In this document: piece after piece, positions 50,454 through 59,063 of the stretch
How positions within the stretch are numbered: the stretch's first letter is position 1
Layout: every line of letters begins with the position of its first letter
From: Streptomyces lydicus
GTDB lineage: Bacteria > Actinomycetota > Actinomycetes > Streptomycetales > Streptomycetaceae
Length of the DNA stretch: 64,000 bases
Direction of reading: 5' to 3'
NCBI RefSeq assembly: GCF_004125265.1
Contig: NZ_RDTE01000003.1
Coordinates: 8,370,001 to 8,434,000, forward strand
Position numbers and translations under genes: made by a program
Notes under the pieces: generated by a model
What the model was told of the DNA's origin: nothing
The model's input: the letters and a program-made list of their open reading frames with translations, nothing else
The model's database searches: none

Positions 50454-51851
50454 TCAGGCGCGCAAGGTCAGGGCGGGGTGCGTGCCGTTCAGATAGTGGT
50501 CGCCGATATCGCGGAGGGAGTGGGTGGGGGAGGCCTGCGCCGTCAGCAGACGTGCGTTGCGCCAGAACCTGTCGAACCCCAGGGCCCCGGCCGGGGAGCC
50601 GGCGCCCTGGGTGAGTTCCAGGACGCGGGTCGTGATGTCCATCGCCGACCTGCTGGTGACGGCCTCGGCCGCGGCGACCAGGACCGCGATGTCCGCGCGC
50701 TCGTCCACCCCGAGTTCCTGCCCCGCGAGAAGGCCGCGCGCCAAGCCCTCGGTCGCCGATTCGACCACCGCCGCGGCGGTGTGGGCGGCCGTCACCAACT
50801 CCCCGTAGGCGAGCAGCAGGTAGGGGTCCGCACCCGTCCGGTCCGCGTACGCATCCGAGTACACATCCTGGTAGGCATCCGGGTACGCACCGTCGTCCGG
50901 TTCCGTGGCCGGCCGGCTGCGCGAGGCGGACCGGTCGATGTCCCGTGCCTCGGCAAGCGCCCCTTCGGCGGTGCCCAGGCTGACGTGGGCAAGGGCGAGC
51001 CGGAGCGCCAGCGGGGCGAGTGTGGCGAAGGGGGAGAGGGCGTGCTCGTCGTGGGGGACGGCACCGAGGACCTGGTCGGCGGGGACGGGGACACCGTCGA
51101 AGCTCAGGCGCCCGGCGCCCGTGAGCCGCTGGCCGAGGCGGTCGTGTTCGGCATCGGCGGTCACTCCCGGGTGGGCCGGATCGACGCAGACGATCAGTGA
51201 CTCACCGCTCTCGGCGCACACCGCGCCGAGCACCAGCCGGTCGGCGACCTGGACGCCCGCGGCGAGGGCCTTGCACCCGTGGAGGACGTACCCGCCGCCG
51301 GCCGGGGTGAGCGTCAGGTCGGGGCCCGCCGTCGGCTCCAGGTCCGGGATGTCGGTACTGCCGCCCCAGAGCCACTGCTCCGCCACCGACCGGAGTTCGA
51401 GCCCGTCGGCCCTGTCCGGGGTGCTGAAGAACCGGGCACTCCACGACAACACGTAGTGCCGGGCCAGCAGTTCACCGATGGAGCTGTCCGCCGCCGCGAT
51501 CTCCCGGACGACCGCGCAGGCGGTACGCCAGTCGGTGCCGCGCCGGTCCGGTCCGGGCGGTGTCAGCAGGCCGGTCAGACCCGCTTCGCGCAGCCGTGCG
51601 GCCTCGTCGAACGGAGGCTTGCCGACGCGGTCGCGGCTGAGCGCGTCGACGGCGAGATCATCGGCGATCTCCCGGGTGATGCGGAGCCGGAGTCCTTCCT
51701 CGGAGAGGGGGCGGGGCTCCGTGAAGGCGGGGCGTGCGGCGGATTTCTTCGGCCTGGCTCCGTTCACCGTCCCGTCGGGTGTCTCCGGCGCGGTCGGGGA
51801 GACCGGACCGCCGGCCGGTGCATCGGTACGTACCGGTGTCCGCACGCCCAT
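50454..51851 (-). CDS. acyl-CoA dehydrogenase-fold flavin monooxygenase (SfnB/DszC-like)
   Basis: 465 aa. Acyl-CoA dehydrogenase fold: LREAGLTGLLTPPGPDRRGTDW, REIAAADSSIGELLARHYVLSW, the beta domain LTLTPAGGGYVLHGCKALAAG and C-terminal helices ending RDIGDHYLNGTHP. Such ends occur in SfnB/DszC-type FMNH2-dependent monooxygenases of sulfur acquisition rather than true dehydrogenases; the catalytic Glu of dehydrogenases is not evident. ATG 51851 was chosen with AGGGG upstream. Residues near 335-350 are an inserted Asp-Ala-Tyr repeat. An Rrf2 regulator lies upstream on the same strand. Confidence 0.82.
   Translation of the reverse strand: MGVRTPVRTDAPAGGPVSPTAPETPDGTVNGARPKKSAARPAFTEPRPLSEEGLRLRITREIADDLAVDALSRDRVGKPPFDEAARLREAGLTGLLTPPGPDRRGTDWRTACAVVREIAAADSSIGELLARHYVLSWSARFFSTPDRADGLELRSVAEQWLWGGSTDIPDLEPTAGPDLTLTPAGGGYVLHGCKALAAGVQVADRLVLGAVCAESGESLIVCVDPAHPGVTADAEHDRLGQRLTGAGRLSFDGVPVPADQVLGAVPHDEHALSPFATLAPLALRLALAHVSLGTAEGALAEARDIDRSASRSRPATEPDDGAYPDAYQDVYSDAYADRTGADPYLLLAYGELVTAAHTAAAVVESATEGLARGLLAGQELGVDERADIAVLVAAAEAVTSRSAMDITTRVLELTQGAGSPAGALGFDRFWRNARLLTAQASPTHSLRDIGDHYLNGTHPALTLRA
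50847..50894. repeat. four in-frame 12-bp tandem repeats inside the monooxygenase gene
   Basis: Units such as GTACGCATCCGA and GTAGGCATCCGG at 50847, 50859, 50871 and 50883 encode a four-residue repeat (Asp-Ala/Val-Tyr-x) that interrupts the C-terminal helical domain. It looks like an expanded minisatellite. Confidence 0.75.
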
Positions 51852-51993
51852 TTCTCCCACCCCTGATTCCCTAGTTTTCCCACTGGATTGATAGGGAAGA
51901 GGATGCTTCCGGACTGCGGGCGGATCAAGGGGCGTTCAAGGGATGGACGGGCCGGTCTTGGCATCCGGACGGTCGCGGAGAGGTCTCCGGAAA

Positions 51994-52031
51994 CCTGAGG
52001 CGGCCCTGAGATGGCCTGAGGCAGTCCTGAG
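51994..52031. repeat. four CCTGAG repeats at helical-turn spacing
   Basis: CCTGAG occurs at 51994, 52005, 52015 and 52026, steps of 11, 10 and 11 bp. It lies between the Rrf2 stop and the monooxygenase start, about 145-180 bp before the latter, so all copies face one side of the helix. Confidence 0.6.
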
Positions 52032-52081
52032 GGGAACCGGAAGGAGCCCGGAGAGAGCCTGATGCGAGCCCTGGGGAAGCC

Positions 52082-52540
52082 CTAAGGGTTGGACCAGGAC
52101 GCCGGGTCCTCCGTCAGCGCGGATACCGGGTCCGGCAGCTCGGCCGAGGCGACATCGGCCAGGGAGACGCCGTCGAGGATCTGGCGGACGTTGGCCCGCA
52201 GCGCGATCCACAGCGGCAGCAGTGACTCGGCGGGCCCCGTGTAGGACAACTCCGGCGGGCGGACTCCGCGTACCGACACCAACGGGCCGTCCACGACGCG
52301 GATGACATCCGCGATGCTGATCGCCTCCGCGGGCTTGGCCAGCCGGTAGCCGCCGTTGCCGCCACGCCGGCTGTGGACGAGTCCGCCCCGGCGCATGTCG
52401 TTCAAGATGCCTTCGAGGAACTTGTGCGGAATGTCCTGCGCCTGGGCAATGGCCTCCGCCTTGAGCGGCCCCGCATCCTGGGAAGCGGCGAGTTGCAGCG
52501 CCGCCCGCACGGCATAGTCCGCTCTGGCTGAGATCCGCAT
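52082..52540 (-). CDS. Rrf2 family transcriptional regulator without cysteines
   Basis: 152 aa from ATG 52540 (an ATG at 52549 is also possible). Rrf2 winged helix: MRISARADYAVRAALQLAAS, AIAQAQDIPHKFLEGILNDM and the wing SRRGGNGGYRLAKPAEAISI. No cysteine exists anywhere, so it cannot ligate an iron-sulfur cluster as IscR or NsrR do. It is more like CymR-type members. Location upstream of a sulfur-type monooxygenase fits control of sulfur metabolism. Three direct repeats lie just upstream of its start. Confidence 0.88.
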   Translation of the reverse strand: MRISARADYAVRAALQLAASQDAGPLKAEAIAQAQDIPHKFLEGILNDMRRGGLVHSRRGGNGGYRLAKPAEAISIADVIRVVDGPLVSVRGVRPPELSYTGPAESLLPLWIALRANVRQILDGVSLADVASAELPDPVSALTEDPASWSNP

Positions 52541-52575
52541 GCTGCGCATTATCCCGTAGGGGGACCCGCCGGGGA

Positions 52576-52635
52576 TCTCCGGGTGTCCCGGTGAGGGGTC
52601 TCCGGGTGTCCTGCCTGACGTCTCTCCGGGTGTCC
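52576..52635. repeat. three direct repeats upstream of the Rrf2 gene
   Basis: TCTCCGGGTGTCC is repeated exactly at 52576, 52599 and 52623 (period 23-24 bp), starting 36 bp from the Rrf2 start codon. Candidate operator array for autoregulation. Confidence 0.65.
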
Positions 52636-52700
52636 CGTTCCGGCACCTCGGGGTGCACCCAGCCCGCCCGCTCGGAACGTCTGCGTCACGCCCTCCGTCG

Positions 52701-52743
52701 CACCCTTCGACCGGTTGCGAGACACCCTTCGTCCGGTTGCGAG
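52701..52743. repeat. tandem 22-bp repeat upstream of the molybdenum hydroxylase operon
   Basis: CACCCTTCG-A/T-CCGGTTGCG with a closing AG occurs twice, at 52701 and 52723, with one mismatch. It lies about 55-97 bp before the GTG start at 52798 and is probably a regulator site or part of the promoter. Confidence 0.6.
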
Positions 52744-52797
52744 CCCGTACGACCGGACGGAGGCTCGACGTAGGGCACCGACTCCGAGGTGAGTGTC

Positions 52798-53334
52798 GTG
52801 GCAGACAAAGGCGCGTCAACGTCCGTCGCCGAGTCCTCGGCCCTGCGAACGCGAGGGCCCGACAGCGTCGAAATGGACCTGGTCGTCAACGGCGTCCTGC
52901 GCGTCCTGGACCTGGAACCCCGTGTCAGCCTGCTCGACGCGCTGCGTGAGCACATGGCTCTCACCGGTTCCAAAAAGGGCTGTGACCAGGGGACCTGCGG
53001 GGCGTGCACGGTCTGGGTCGACGGGCGCAGAGTGCTGGCCTGTCTGACGCTGGCCGTCACCTGCGAAGGCCGGGAAGTGACCACCATCGAAGGCCTCGCC
53101 GACGGCGGGGAACTGCACCCGATGCAGCGCGCCTTCCTCGAGCACGACGCCTTCCAGTGCGGGTACTGCACACCCGGGCAGATCATGTCGGCCGTCGCCG
53201 TGCTGAACGAAGGACATGCCGGGTCCGACAGCGAGATCGCCGAGTGGATGAGCGGCAACATCTGCCGCTGCGCGGCCTATCCCCATATCCGCTCCGCCAT
53301 CCGCGAGGTGTACGGCCACAGGACAGGACAGTGA
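52798..53334 (+). CDS. molybdenum hydroxylase [2Fe-2S] subunit (PaoA/YagT-like)
   Basis: 178 aa from GTG 52798, which has GAGG 8 nt upstream. N-terminal plant-type ferredoxin cluster with GCDQGTCGACTVWVDGRRVLAC; the second [2Fe-2S] site is CGYCTPG and GNICRCAAY. It passes electrons from the molybdenum centre toward FAD. No signal or twin-arginine peptide is seen, unlike E. coli PaoA, so the complex is likely cytoplasmic. First of three genes with 1-nt gap and ATGA coupling. Confidence 0.93.
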   Translation: MADKGASTSVAESSALRTRGPDSVEMDLVVNGVLRVLDLEPRVSLLDALREHMALTGSKKGCDQGTCGACTVWVDGRRVLACLTLAVTCEGREVTTIEGLADGGELHPMQRAFLEHDAFQCGYCTPGQIMSAVAVLNEGHAGSDSEIAEWMSGNICRCAAYPHIRSAIREVYGHRTGQ

Positions 53335-53335
53335 C

Positions 53336-54334
53336 GTGCGTGCCATCAGCTACACCCGTCCGACGGATGTGACCACCGCGGTCCGGGCGGTGACCAGTGA
53401 CCCCGGAAGCTCCTACCTGGCGGGCGGCACCACGGAAGTCGACCTGATTCGCCTCGATGTGCTGCGGCCCCACCGCCTGGTCGACATCAACCGACTGCCG
53501 CTGGCCGGGATCGAGGACCGTCCCGACGGCGGACTGCTCATCGGTGCGCTGGCCCGGATGAGCGAGGTGGCCGAGGCGCCGGCCGTTGTGCAGCGCTTTC
53601 CGATGCTCTCCCAGGCACTGCTGCTCGGGGCCTCCGCCCAGCTGCGGAACATGGCCTCCATGGGCGGAAACCTGATGCAGCGCGTGCGGTGCGCCTACTA
53701 CCGGGACCCCGAATCCGCGTGCAACAAGCGCGTCCCGGGCAGCGGCTGTTCCGCTCTGGAGGGGGCCCATCGCGGGCACGCGATCCTCGGCACCAGCGAC
53801 CACTGCATCGCCACCCACCCCTCGGACATGGCGGTCGCGCTCGTCGCCCTGGACGCCGTCGTGCACGTGGAGGGAGTCCATGGCTCCCGCAGCATCCCGG
53901 TCGACGACTTCTTCCTGCTCCCCGAGGACACCCCCGAGCGGGAGCACCCCCTCACACCCGGTGAACTGATCACCGCGATCGAGGTGCCCCCGGCCCCCGT
54001 GGCGCGCGGGTCGCTCTACCTCAAAGTGCGCGACCGTGAGTCCTACGAGTTCGCCCTCGCCTCGGCGGCCACGGCGCTGGCGCTGGAGGACGGGGTGATC
54101 CGTGAAGTCCGGCTCGCCCTCGGCGGCGTGGCGACCAAGCCGTGGCGGGCGCACCGGGCCGAGGACCTGCTCGTGGGGCGGCGCGCCGAGGCGGACGTGT
54201 TCGCACGGGCCGCAGGCGCGGAGCTGGCTCCCGCCGTCACCCGCCCGATGAACGCGTTCAAGGCGGAACTCGCCCGGCGGACGATCGTCCGTGCCCTGCA
54301 GACCGCTGCCGTGCAAGGAGGCGGGACGGTATGA
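53336..54334 (+). CDS. molybdenum hydroxylase FAD subunit with extra [4Fe-4S] motif (PaoB/YagS-like)
   Basis: 332 aa. FAD-binding loop YLAGGTTEVDLIRLDV and ASMGGNLMQRVRC. The insert CAYYRDPESACNKRVPGSGC followed by DHCIATHPSDM supplies the cysteines that in PaoB bind a [4Fe-4S] cluster absent from ordinary xanthine dehydrogenase FAD subunits. C-terminal CO-dehydrogenase flavoprotein domain with LGGVATKPWRA. Starts at GTG 53336 and is coupled to the large subunit by ATGA. Confidence 0.92.
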   Translation: MRAISYTRPTDVTTAVRAVTSDPGSSYLAGGTTEVDLIRLDVLRPHRLVDINRLPLAGIEDRPDGGLLIGALARMSEVAEAPAVVQRFPMLSQALLLGASAQLRNMASMGGNLMQRVRCAYYRDPESACNKRVPGSGCSALEGAHRGHAILGTSDHCIATHPSDMAVALVALDAVVHVEGVHGSRSIPVDDFFLLPEDTPEREHPLTPGELITAIEVPPAPVARGSLYLKVRDRESYEFALASAATALALEDGVIREVRLALGGVATKPWRAHRAEDLLVGRRAEADVFARAAGAELAPAVTRPMNAFKAELARRTIVRALQTAAVQGGGTV

Positions 54335-56580
54335 CCACGGGCGCCACCCTCACGGCCGTCGGCCGGCCTCTCCCGCGCGTCGACGGCCGGGCCAAAGTCA
54401 CCGGAAGCGGCCGCTACGCAGCGGAGTACACCCTGCCCGGCACCGTGTACGCGGCCCTGGTCGGCGCCCGCACCGCCTGCGGCCGGGTCACCGGCATCGA
54501 CACCCGCGCCGCGGAGAACGCCGGCGGTGTGCTCGCCGTACTGACCCACCGGAACCTGCCGAAAATCGCCGGCCCGCCCCCTCTGCTGCCGTCGCTGGCC
54601 GGTCACGCCGCCCCCGGGGAGAGCTTCTTCCCGATGCAGGACGACGCCGTGCACTACTTCGGGCAGCCGGTGGCCATGGTGATCGCCGACTCGTATGAAC
54701 GCGCCCAGTTCGCGGCCCGGCAGGTCCATGTCGACTACGAGCGCAGCGCCTCCGTCACCACCCTCGAAGAGGGCCGGGACCAGGCCTACGAACCCGAGGC
54801 GATCTTCGCGGGATTCCTCCCCGCACGCAGTGTGCGCGGAGATGTCGAGGCCGGTTTCCGGGCGGCGGCCCAACGCCTCGACGCGACTTACCACTTCGCG
54901 GCGAACCACCACAACCCCATCGAGCCGTCGGCCACCACAGCGGTCTGGGACGGCGACCGGCTCACCCTCTACGACGCCACCCAGGGAATCGTGGCGAGCC
55001 AGAACACCGTGGCGGCGCTGCTGGGCATCCCTCCGTCGAAGGTGCGGGTCCGCGCGCCATACGTCGGCGGGGGATTCGGCTGCAAGGCCATGATCTGGCC
55101 GCACGTCACCCTGGCCGCGATGGCCGCGCGCCATGTGCGGCGCCCCGTCAAACTGGCGCTCACCCGCGAGCAGATGTTCACCTCCTGCGGCCACCGCGAG
55201 GAGCAGGAACAGCGCATCGAACTCGGCGCCACCAACGAGGGCCGGCTCACCGCCCTGCGCCACCACAAGCTCTCGCTGACCTCGCCGTTCGACGACTGGG
55301 CCGAACCCTCGCTCGGCATCGCCTCGCAGGCGTACGCCTGCCCCAACTACGAGGGCGTCTACCGGCTGATCCGCGGCAACACCATGACACCCACCTTCAC
55401 CCGCGGGCCCGGCGAGACCACCGGCATGTTCGCCATGGAATGCCTGATGGACGAGCTCGCCCACCGCATCGGCGTCGACCCGGTACAGCTCCGGCTGCGC
55501 AACCACGCACAGTCCGACCCCCACAGCGGCCATCCGTGGTCGAGCGACGGCGCGGAGGAGTGCTACCGCCGTGGCGCGGCCCGCTTCGACTGGCACTCCC
55601 GCAACCCCGAACCCCGCTCCCGGCGGGACGGCAACTGGCTGATCGGCACCGGCATGGCCACCGCCGGATACCCGGTGTTCTTCCCCATGCAGCCGCAACG
55701 TGCCCGGGCCCGTCTCTACGCCGACGGCTTCGCCGTGGTGCAGGCCGGCACACAGGAATTCGGCACCGGATCGGCCACCGTGATGACCCAGGTCGCCGCC
55801 GACGCCCTGGGGATCCCCGTGGAGAACGTCCGGTTCGAGTACGGCGACACCGACCTGCCGAACGTCGCGGCGACGGTCGGCTCGGCAGGCGCCGGCATGA
55901 TCAGCGCCGCGGTGCACACCGCGGCCACCACACTCCGCGACCAGATGATCGAGCAGGCGGTCGCCGACCCCGCCTCCCCCCTGCACCAGGCGGACCCGGC
56001 CGCCGTCGTCGTCCGTGACGGGCGGATGGAGCTGCCGGACCGGCCCGGCGGCATCGAGTCCTACCGCGACCTGATGCAGCGCCACTTCATGACCGACATG
56101 GACGCCCTCGGCAGCTGGAGCCCGCCACCCCCGGGCGTGCCGTACGGGCTCGCCACCTTCGGCGCGCAGTTCGCCGAGGTAGCCGTCGACCCGGACCTCG
56201 GTGTGGTCCGGGTACGCCGGATGACCGGCGCCTTCGCCCCGGGCCGGATCCTCAACGCCGCCACCGCGCGCAGCCAGGTCATGGGCGGCATGCTCTGGGG
56301 CATCGGCCAGGCGCTGCTGGAGGGCACGGTGGTCGACGCCCGTGACGGCCGCTGGGCGAACGCGAGCCTGGGGGAGTACCTGGTACCGGTCAACGCCGAC
56401 GCCCCCGACGTCGACATCGAGTTCGTGGAGGTACCGGACCCGGTCGTGAACCCGCTGGGCGTCAAGGGCCTCGGAGAAGTCGGCATGGTCGGCGCCGCGG
56501 CAGCCATCGCCAACGCCGTCTTCCACGCGACCGGATACCGCGCCCGCGAACTGCCGATCAGGATCGAACACCTGCTGTAG
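54331..56580 (+). CDS. molybdenum hydroxylase molybdopterin-binding large subunit (PaoC/YagR-like)
   Basis: 749 aa, near the PaoC length. N-terminal VGRPLPRVDGRAKVTGSGRY; Mo-cofactor contacts PYVGGGFGCKAMIWPH and GTQEFGTGSATVMTQVAADAL; the catalytic Glu is in GVKGLGEVGMVGAAAAI near the C-terminus. Expected to oxidise aldehydes or N-heterocycles. The PaoB-like partner favours an aldehyde oxidoreductase over xanthine dehydrogenase. ATG 54331 overlaps the FAD-subunit stop. Cofactor maturation genes are not in the window. Confidence 0.93.
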   Translation: MTTGATLTAVGRPLPRVDGRAKVTGSGRYAAEYTLPGTVYAALVGARTACGRVTGIDTRAAENAGGVLAVLTHRNLPKIAGPPPLLPSLAGHAAPGESFFPMQDDAVHYFGQPVAMVIADSYERAQFAARQVHVDYERSASVTTLEEGRDQAYEPEAIFAGFLPARSVRGDVEAGFRAAAQRLDATYHFAANHHNPIEPSATTAVWDGDRLTLYDATQGIVASQNTVAALLGIPPSKVRVRAPYVGGGFGCKAMIWPHVTLAAMAARHVRRPVKLALTREQMFTSCGHREEQEQRIELGATNEGRLTALRHHKLSLTSPFDDWAEPSLGIASQAYACPNYEGVYRLIRGNTMTPTFTRGPGETTGMFAMECLMDELAHRIGVDPVQLRLRNHAQSDPHSGHPWSSDGAEECYRRGAARFDWHSRNPEPRSRRDGNWLIGTGMATAGYPVFFPMQPQRARARLYADGFAVVQAGTQEFGTGSATVMTQVAADALGIPVENVRFEYGDTDLPNVAATVGSAGAGMISAAVHTAATTLRDQMIEQAVADPASPLHQADPAAVVVRDGRMELPDRPGGIESYRDLMQRHFMTDMDALGSWSPPPPGVPYGLATFGAQFAEVAVDPDLGVVRVRRMTGAFAPGRILNAATARSQVMGGMLWGIGQALLEGTVVDARDGRWANASLGEYLVPVNADAPDVDIEFVEVPDPVVNPLGVKGLGEVGMVGAAAAIANAVFHATGYRARELPIRIEHLL

Positions 56581-56810
56581 GGCCGCGCTCCTGAAGCGCG
56601 CCGCCTCCCGCCCCGGGCCCGGTCCGGTGTACGGGCGTCCGACGCCGACACCGACGGTCGGCAGTCGGCAGTCGGCGCAACCCGGCCCCGTCAGCTCCCC
56701 AGCCCCCCACCCCCCTCGGAACCCCGATCCCGGATCCCGGACCGTGGCTGACACCCGCCGGAGCCCATGACGGATGATTCCGTGAGGCGGTGTCCCCCAC
56801 GGAGGCAAGT

Positions 56811-57521
56811 ATGTACGGACAAAGCAGCACCGGCCGGATCCTGCTGGTGGACGATGACGCGGCGATCCGGCGGTCGCTCGGGCGCGGGCTGCGGCTGAAC
56901 GGCTTCACCGTGGGGCTGGCGGACGGCGGCAGGGCCGCACTGGAGCGGATGGCCGAGGAGCCGCCGGACGTCATGGTGCTCGACATCTCGATGCCCGACC
57001 TCGACGGCATCGCGGTGTGCCGGCAGCTCCGCGAGCACGGCAACGACCTCCCCGTGCTGATGCTGTCCGCGCTCGACGAGGTGACCGACCGGGTGGCGGG
57101 ACTGCAAGCAGGCGGGGACGACTACCTCGTCAAACCCTTCGCCCTGGACGAACTGGTGCTGCGCCTGCAGGCACTGCTGCGGCGCCGCCCGCCCGCCCCC
57201 ACCGACGGCGTACGCGTCGGCTCTCTGGTGCTCGACACGGCGGCACACCGCGCACGGCTCGACGACCGGGAGGTGGAGCTGACCCGACGCGAGTTCGCCC
57301 TGCTGGAGGTCCTGGCCCGCAACGCCGGGCAGGTGCTCACCCGCGACCAGCTGCTGGAACGCGTATGGGGCTACGACTTCGAGGTGCGCACCGACGCGGT
57401 GGACACCTTCGTCAGCTATCTGCGGCGCAAGCTGGAGGCGGGCGGGCGGAGCCGGATCGTGCACACGGTGCGGGGCGTCGGCTTCGTGCTGCGGGACGAC
57501 GAGAGCGGGTCGGCGCGATGA
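56811..57521 (+). CDS. OmpR/PhoB family response regulator
   Basis: 236 aa from ATG 56811 with GGAGG 5 nt upstream. Receiver domain: RILLVDDDAAIRRSLGRGL, phospho-acceptor D58 in VLDISMPDLDG, and LVKPFALDEL. C-terminal winged helix: LTRREFALLEVLARNAG, LTRDQLLERVWGYDFEVRTDAVDTFVSYLRRKL. ATGA overlap with the sensor kinase gene. Targets unknown; the two small exported proteins downstream are candidates. Confidence 0.95.
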   Translation: MYGQSSTGRILLVDDDAAIRRSLGRGLRLNGFTVGLADGGRAALERMAEEPPDVMVLDISMPDLDGIAVCRQLREHGNDLPVLMLSALDEVTDRVAGLQAGGDDYLVKPFALDELVLRLQALLRRRPPAPTDGVRVGSLVLDTAAHRARLDDREVELTRREFALLEVLARNAGQVLTRDQLLERVWGYDFEVRTDAVDTFVSYLRRKLEAGGRSRIVHTVRGVGFVLRDDESGSAR

Positions 57522-59011
57522 GGCTGTCCACCCGTATCGCGCTCGTCGTCGGGATGGTGGTGCCGCTGCTGGTGGTGGTGTCCGGCTGGCTCCTGGTGCA
57601 GCTGGTGGGCAAGGATCTGCGTGTCCAGGCGGACCAGCGTCTCGCCGAACGCGCGCAGAGCGTGGCCGTGGCGGCGCGCGGCCTGCTGCGGGCCAGCTCT
57701 CACGACCGGCCGCGCGCCGAACAGGCCCGCCAGCGGAAGCTGTTCACCGCGGCCCTGGACGTCGGCGTCCGGCTGTCCGGCCCAGAGACCACCGTCATGG
57801 ACGGTCCGCAACCCGCCGCCTCGGTGCCGCTGCCCGTCGGCACCCGGCATCCGTCCACCGTGCGGTCGCGGGGCAAGAGCTGGCGGGTGCTGGCGGTGCC
57901 GGTCACCGGCCCCGGTGCCGGGGTGCACGGGATGCTGTGGCTGTTCTCCCCGGACACGGCGCGCGAGGGGCAGCTCGGGATGGTGCGCCGGAGGGTGATC
58001 ATGGTGGCGTTGCTCGCGGCCCCGCCGGCCGGTGCCGCGGCCTGGCTGCTCGCCGCCCGTGCGGCCCGGCCGCTGCGGCGTCTGCAGCAGGCGGCCGGCG
58101 GACTCGACCCGCACACCAGCGCCGCCCGGCTGGATCACGCCCCGACCCGGATCACCGAGGTCGACGACCTCGCCCGCACGCTGCAGACCTTCCTGACCCG
58201 GTACGACGAGCAAGCCGCCCGCACCGCCGAGGCGCTGGCCTCGGCACGCTCGTTCTCCGCCGCCGCGTCCCACGAACTGCGCACCCCGCTGATGAGCATG
58301 CAGACCAACCTCGACATCCTCGACGCCTTCCAGGACCTCGACGCCGCCGACCGGGCGGAGACGGTGGACGATCTGCGGCATGAACACGCCCGGCTGCTGG
58401 GCCTGTTGGTGATGCTGCGGGCACTTGCCCAAGGCGACCTGGTCGAGGCCGACTCGTTCGCCGTCATCGACATGGCGGATCTCGCCGACGAAGCCGCGGC
58501 CGATGCCCGGCGCAGGTACCCCGGCGCCGAGGTGGTGGTCCACAGCAGCCCGGGACTGACGATCCACGGATGGCAGCCGGGGCTGCGCTCGCTGCTGGAC
58601 AACCTCCTGACGAACGCGCTGGTCCACGGCCGGCCGGCCGAGGGCGGCGGCCATGTGGCGCTCTCCCTCCGCGCCGGTGAGGACACCGGCTCCCCCTGCG
58701 TCGTCCTCGGCGTCGAGGACCGCGGGCCGGGGGTGCCTCAGCAGTGCCGGGAGGCCGTCTTCCAGCGCTTCCAGCGCCGCCCGGACAGCCCGGGTTCCGG
58801 CCTCGGTCTCACCCTGGTCGCCCAGCAGGCCGCCCTGCACCGGGCGAGCCTGCGACTTCTGGACGGCCCCGGCGGCCGGGGAGCCCGCTTCGAGGTCACC
58901 TTCCCCGCCGCACCCGCCCACCGTCCCGCGCACACGGCACTGCCGGCGCACCGGGACTGGCTGGCGGATCCCGCGGACCGCCCACAAGGTTTCCACAAAG
59001 AACATCCCTAA
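57518..59011 (+). CDS. sensor histidine kinase
   Basis: 497 aa. TM1 at residues about 8-30 (LVVGMVVPLLVVVSGWLLVQL), an extracytoplasmic sensor region of about 130 residues, TM2 at about 162-182, then HAMP. The phospho-accepting His is in SAAASHELRTPL. N box LLDNLLTNALVHG, and G boxes EDRGPGVP and SGLGLTL follow. Starts within the response-regulator stop. The stimulus cannot be read from sequence. The C-terminal 40 residues after the ATPase are Pro/His-rich. Confidence 0.94.
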   Translation: MRLSTRIALVVGMVVPLLVVVSGWLLVQLVGKDLRVQADQRLAERAQSVAVAARGLLRASSHDRPRAEQARQRKLFTAALDVGVRLSGPETTVMDGPQPAASVPLPVGTRHPSTVRSRGKSWRVLAVPVTGPGAGVHGMLWLFSPDTAREGQLGMVRRRVIMVALLAAPPAGAAAWLLAARAARPLRRLQQAAGGLDPHTSAARLDHAPTRITEVDDLARTLQTFLTRYDEQAARTAEALASARSFSAAASHELRTPLMSMQTNLDILDAFQDLDAADRAETVDDLRHEHARLLGLLVMLRALAQGDLVEADSFAVIDMADLADEAAADARRRYPGAEVVVHSSPGLTIHGWQPGLRSLLDNLLTNALVHGRPAEGGGHVALSLRAGEDTGSPCVVLGVEDRGPGVPQQCREAVFQRFQRRPDSPGSGLGLTLVAQQAALHRASLRLLDGPGGRGARFEVTFPAAPAHRPAHTALPAHRDWLADPADRPQGFHKEHP

Positions 59012-59063
59012 CTTTTCCTCGCGGACGGGCACCGTGCCCGTCCCGTTCGTGAGGAGGACCTTT

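Noticed and set aside
52686..53261. Leftward frame opposite the [2Fe-2S] subunit
   Set aside because: Antisense to clear ferredoxin cysteine motifs; no start signal.
54043..56808. 921-codon leftward frame antisense to the molybdenum hydroxylase
   Set aside because: Shadow of the high-GC coding strand; no domain, and the rightward protein has intact cofactor motifs.
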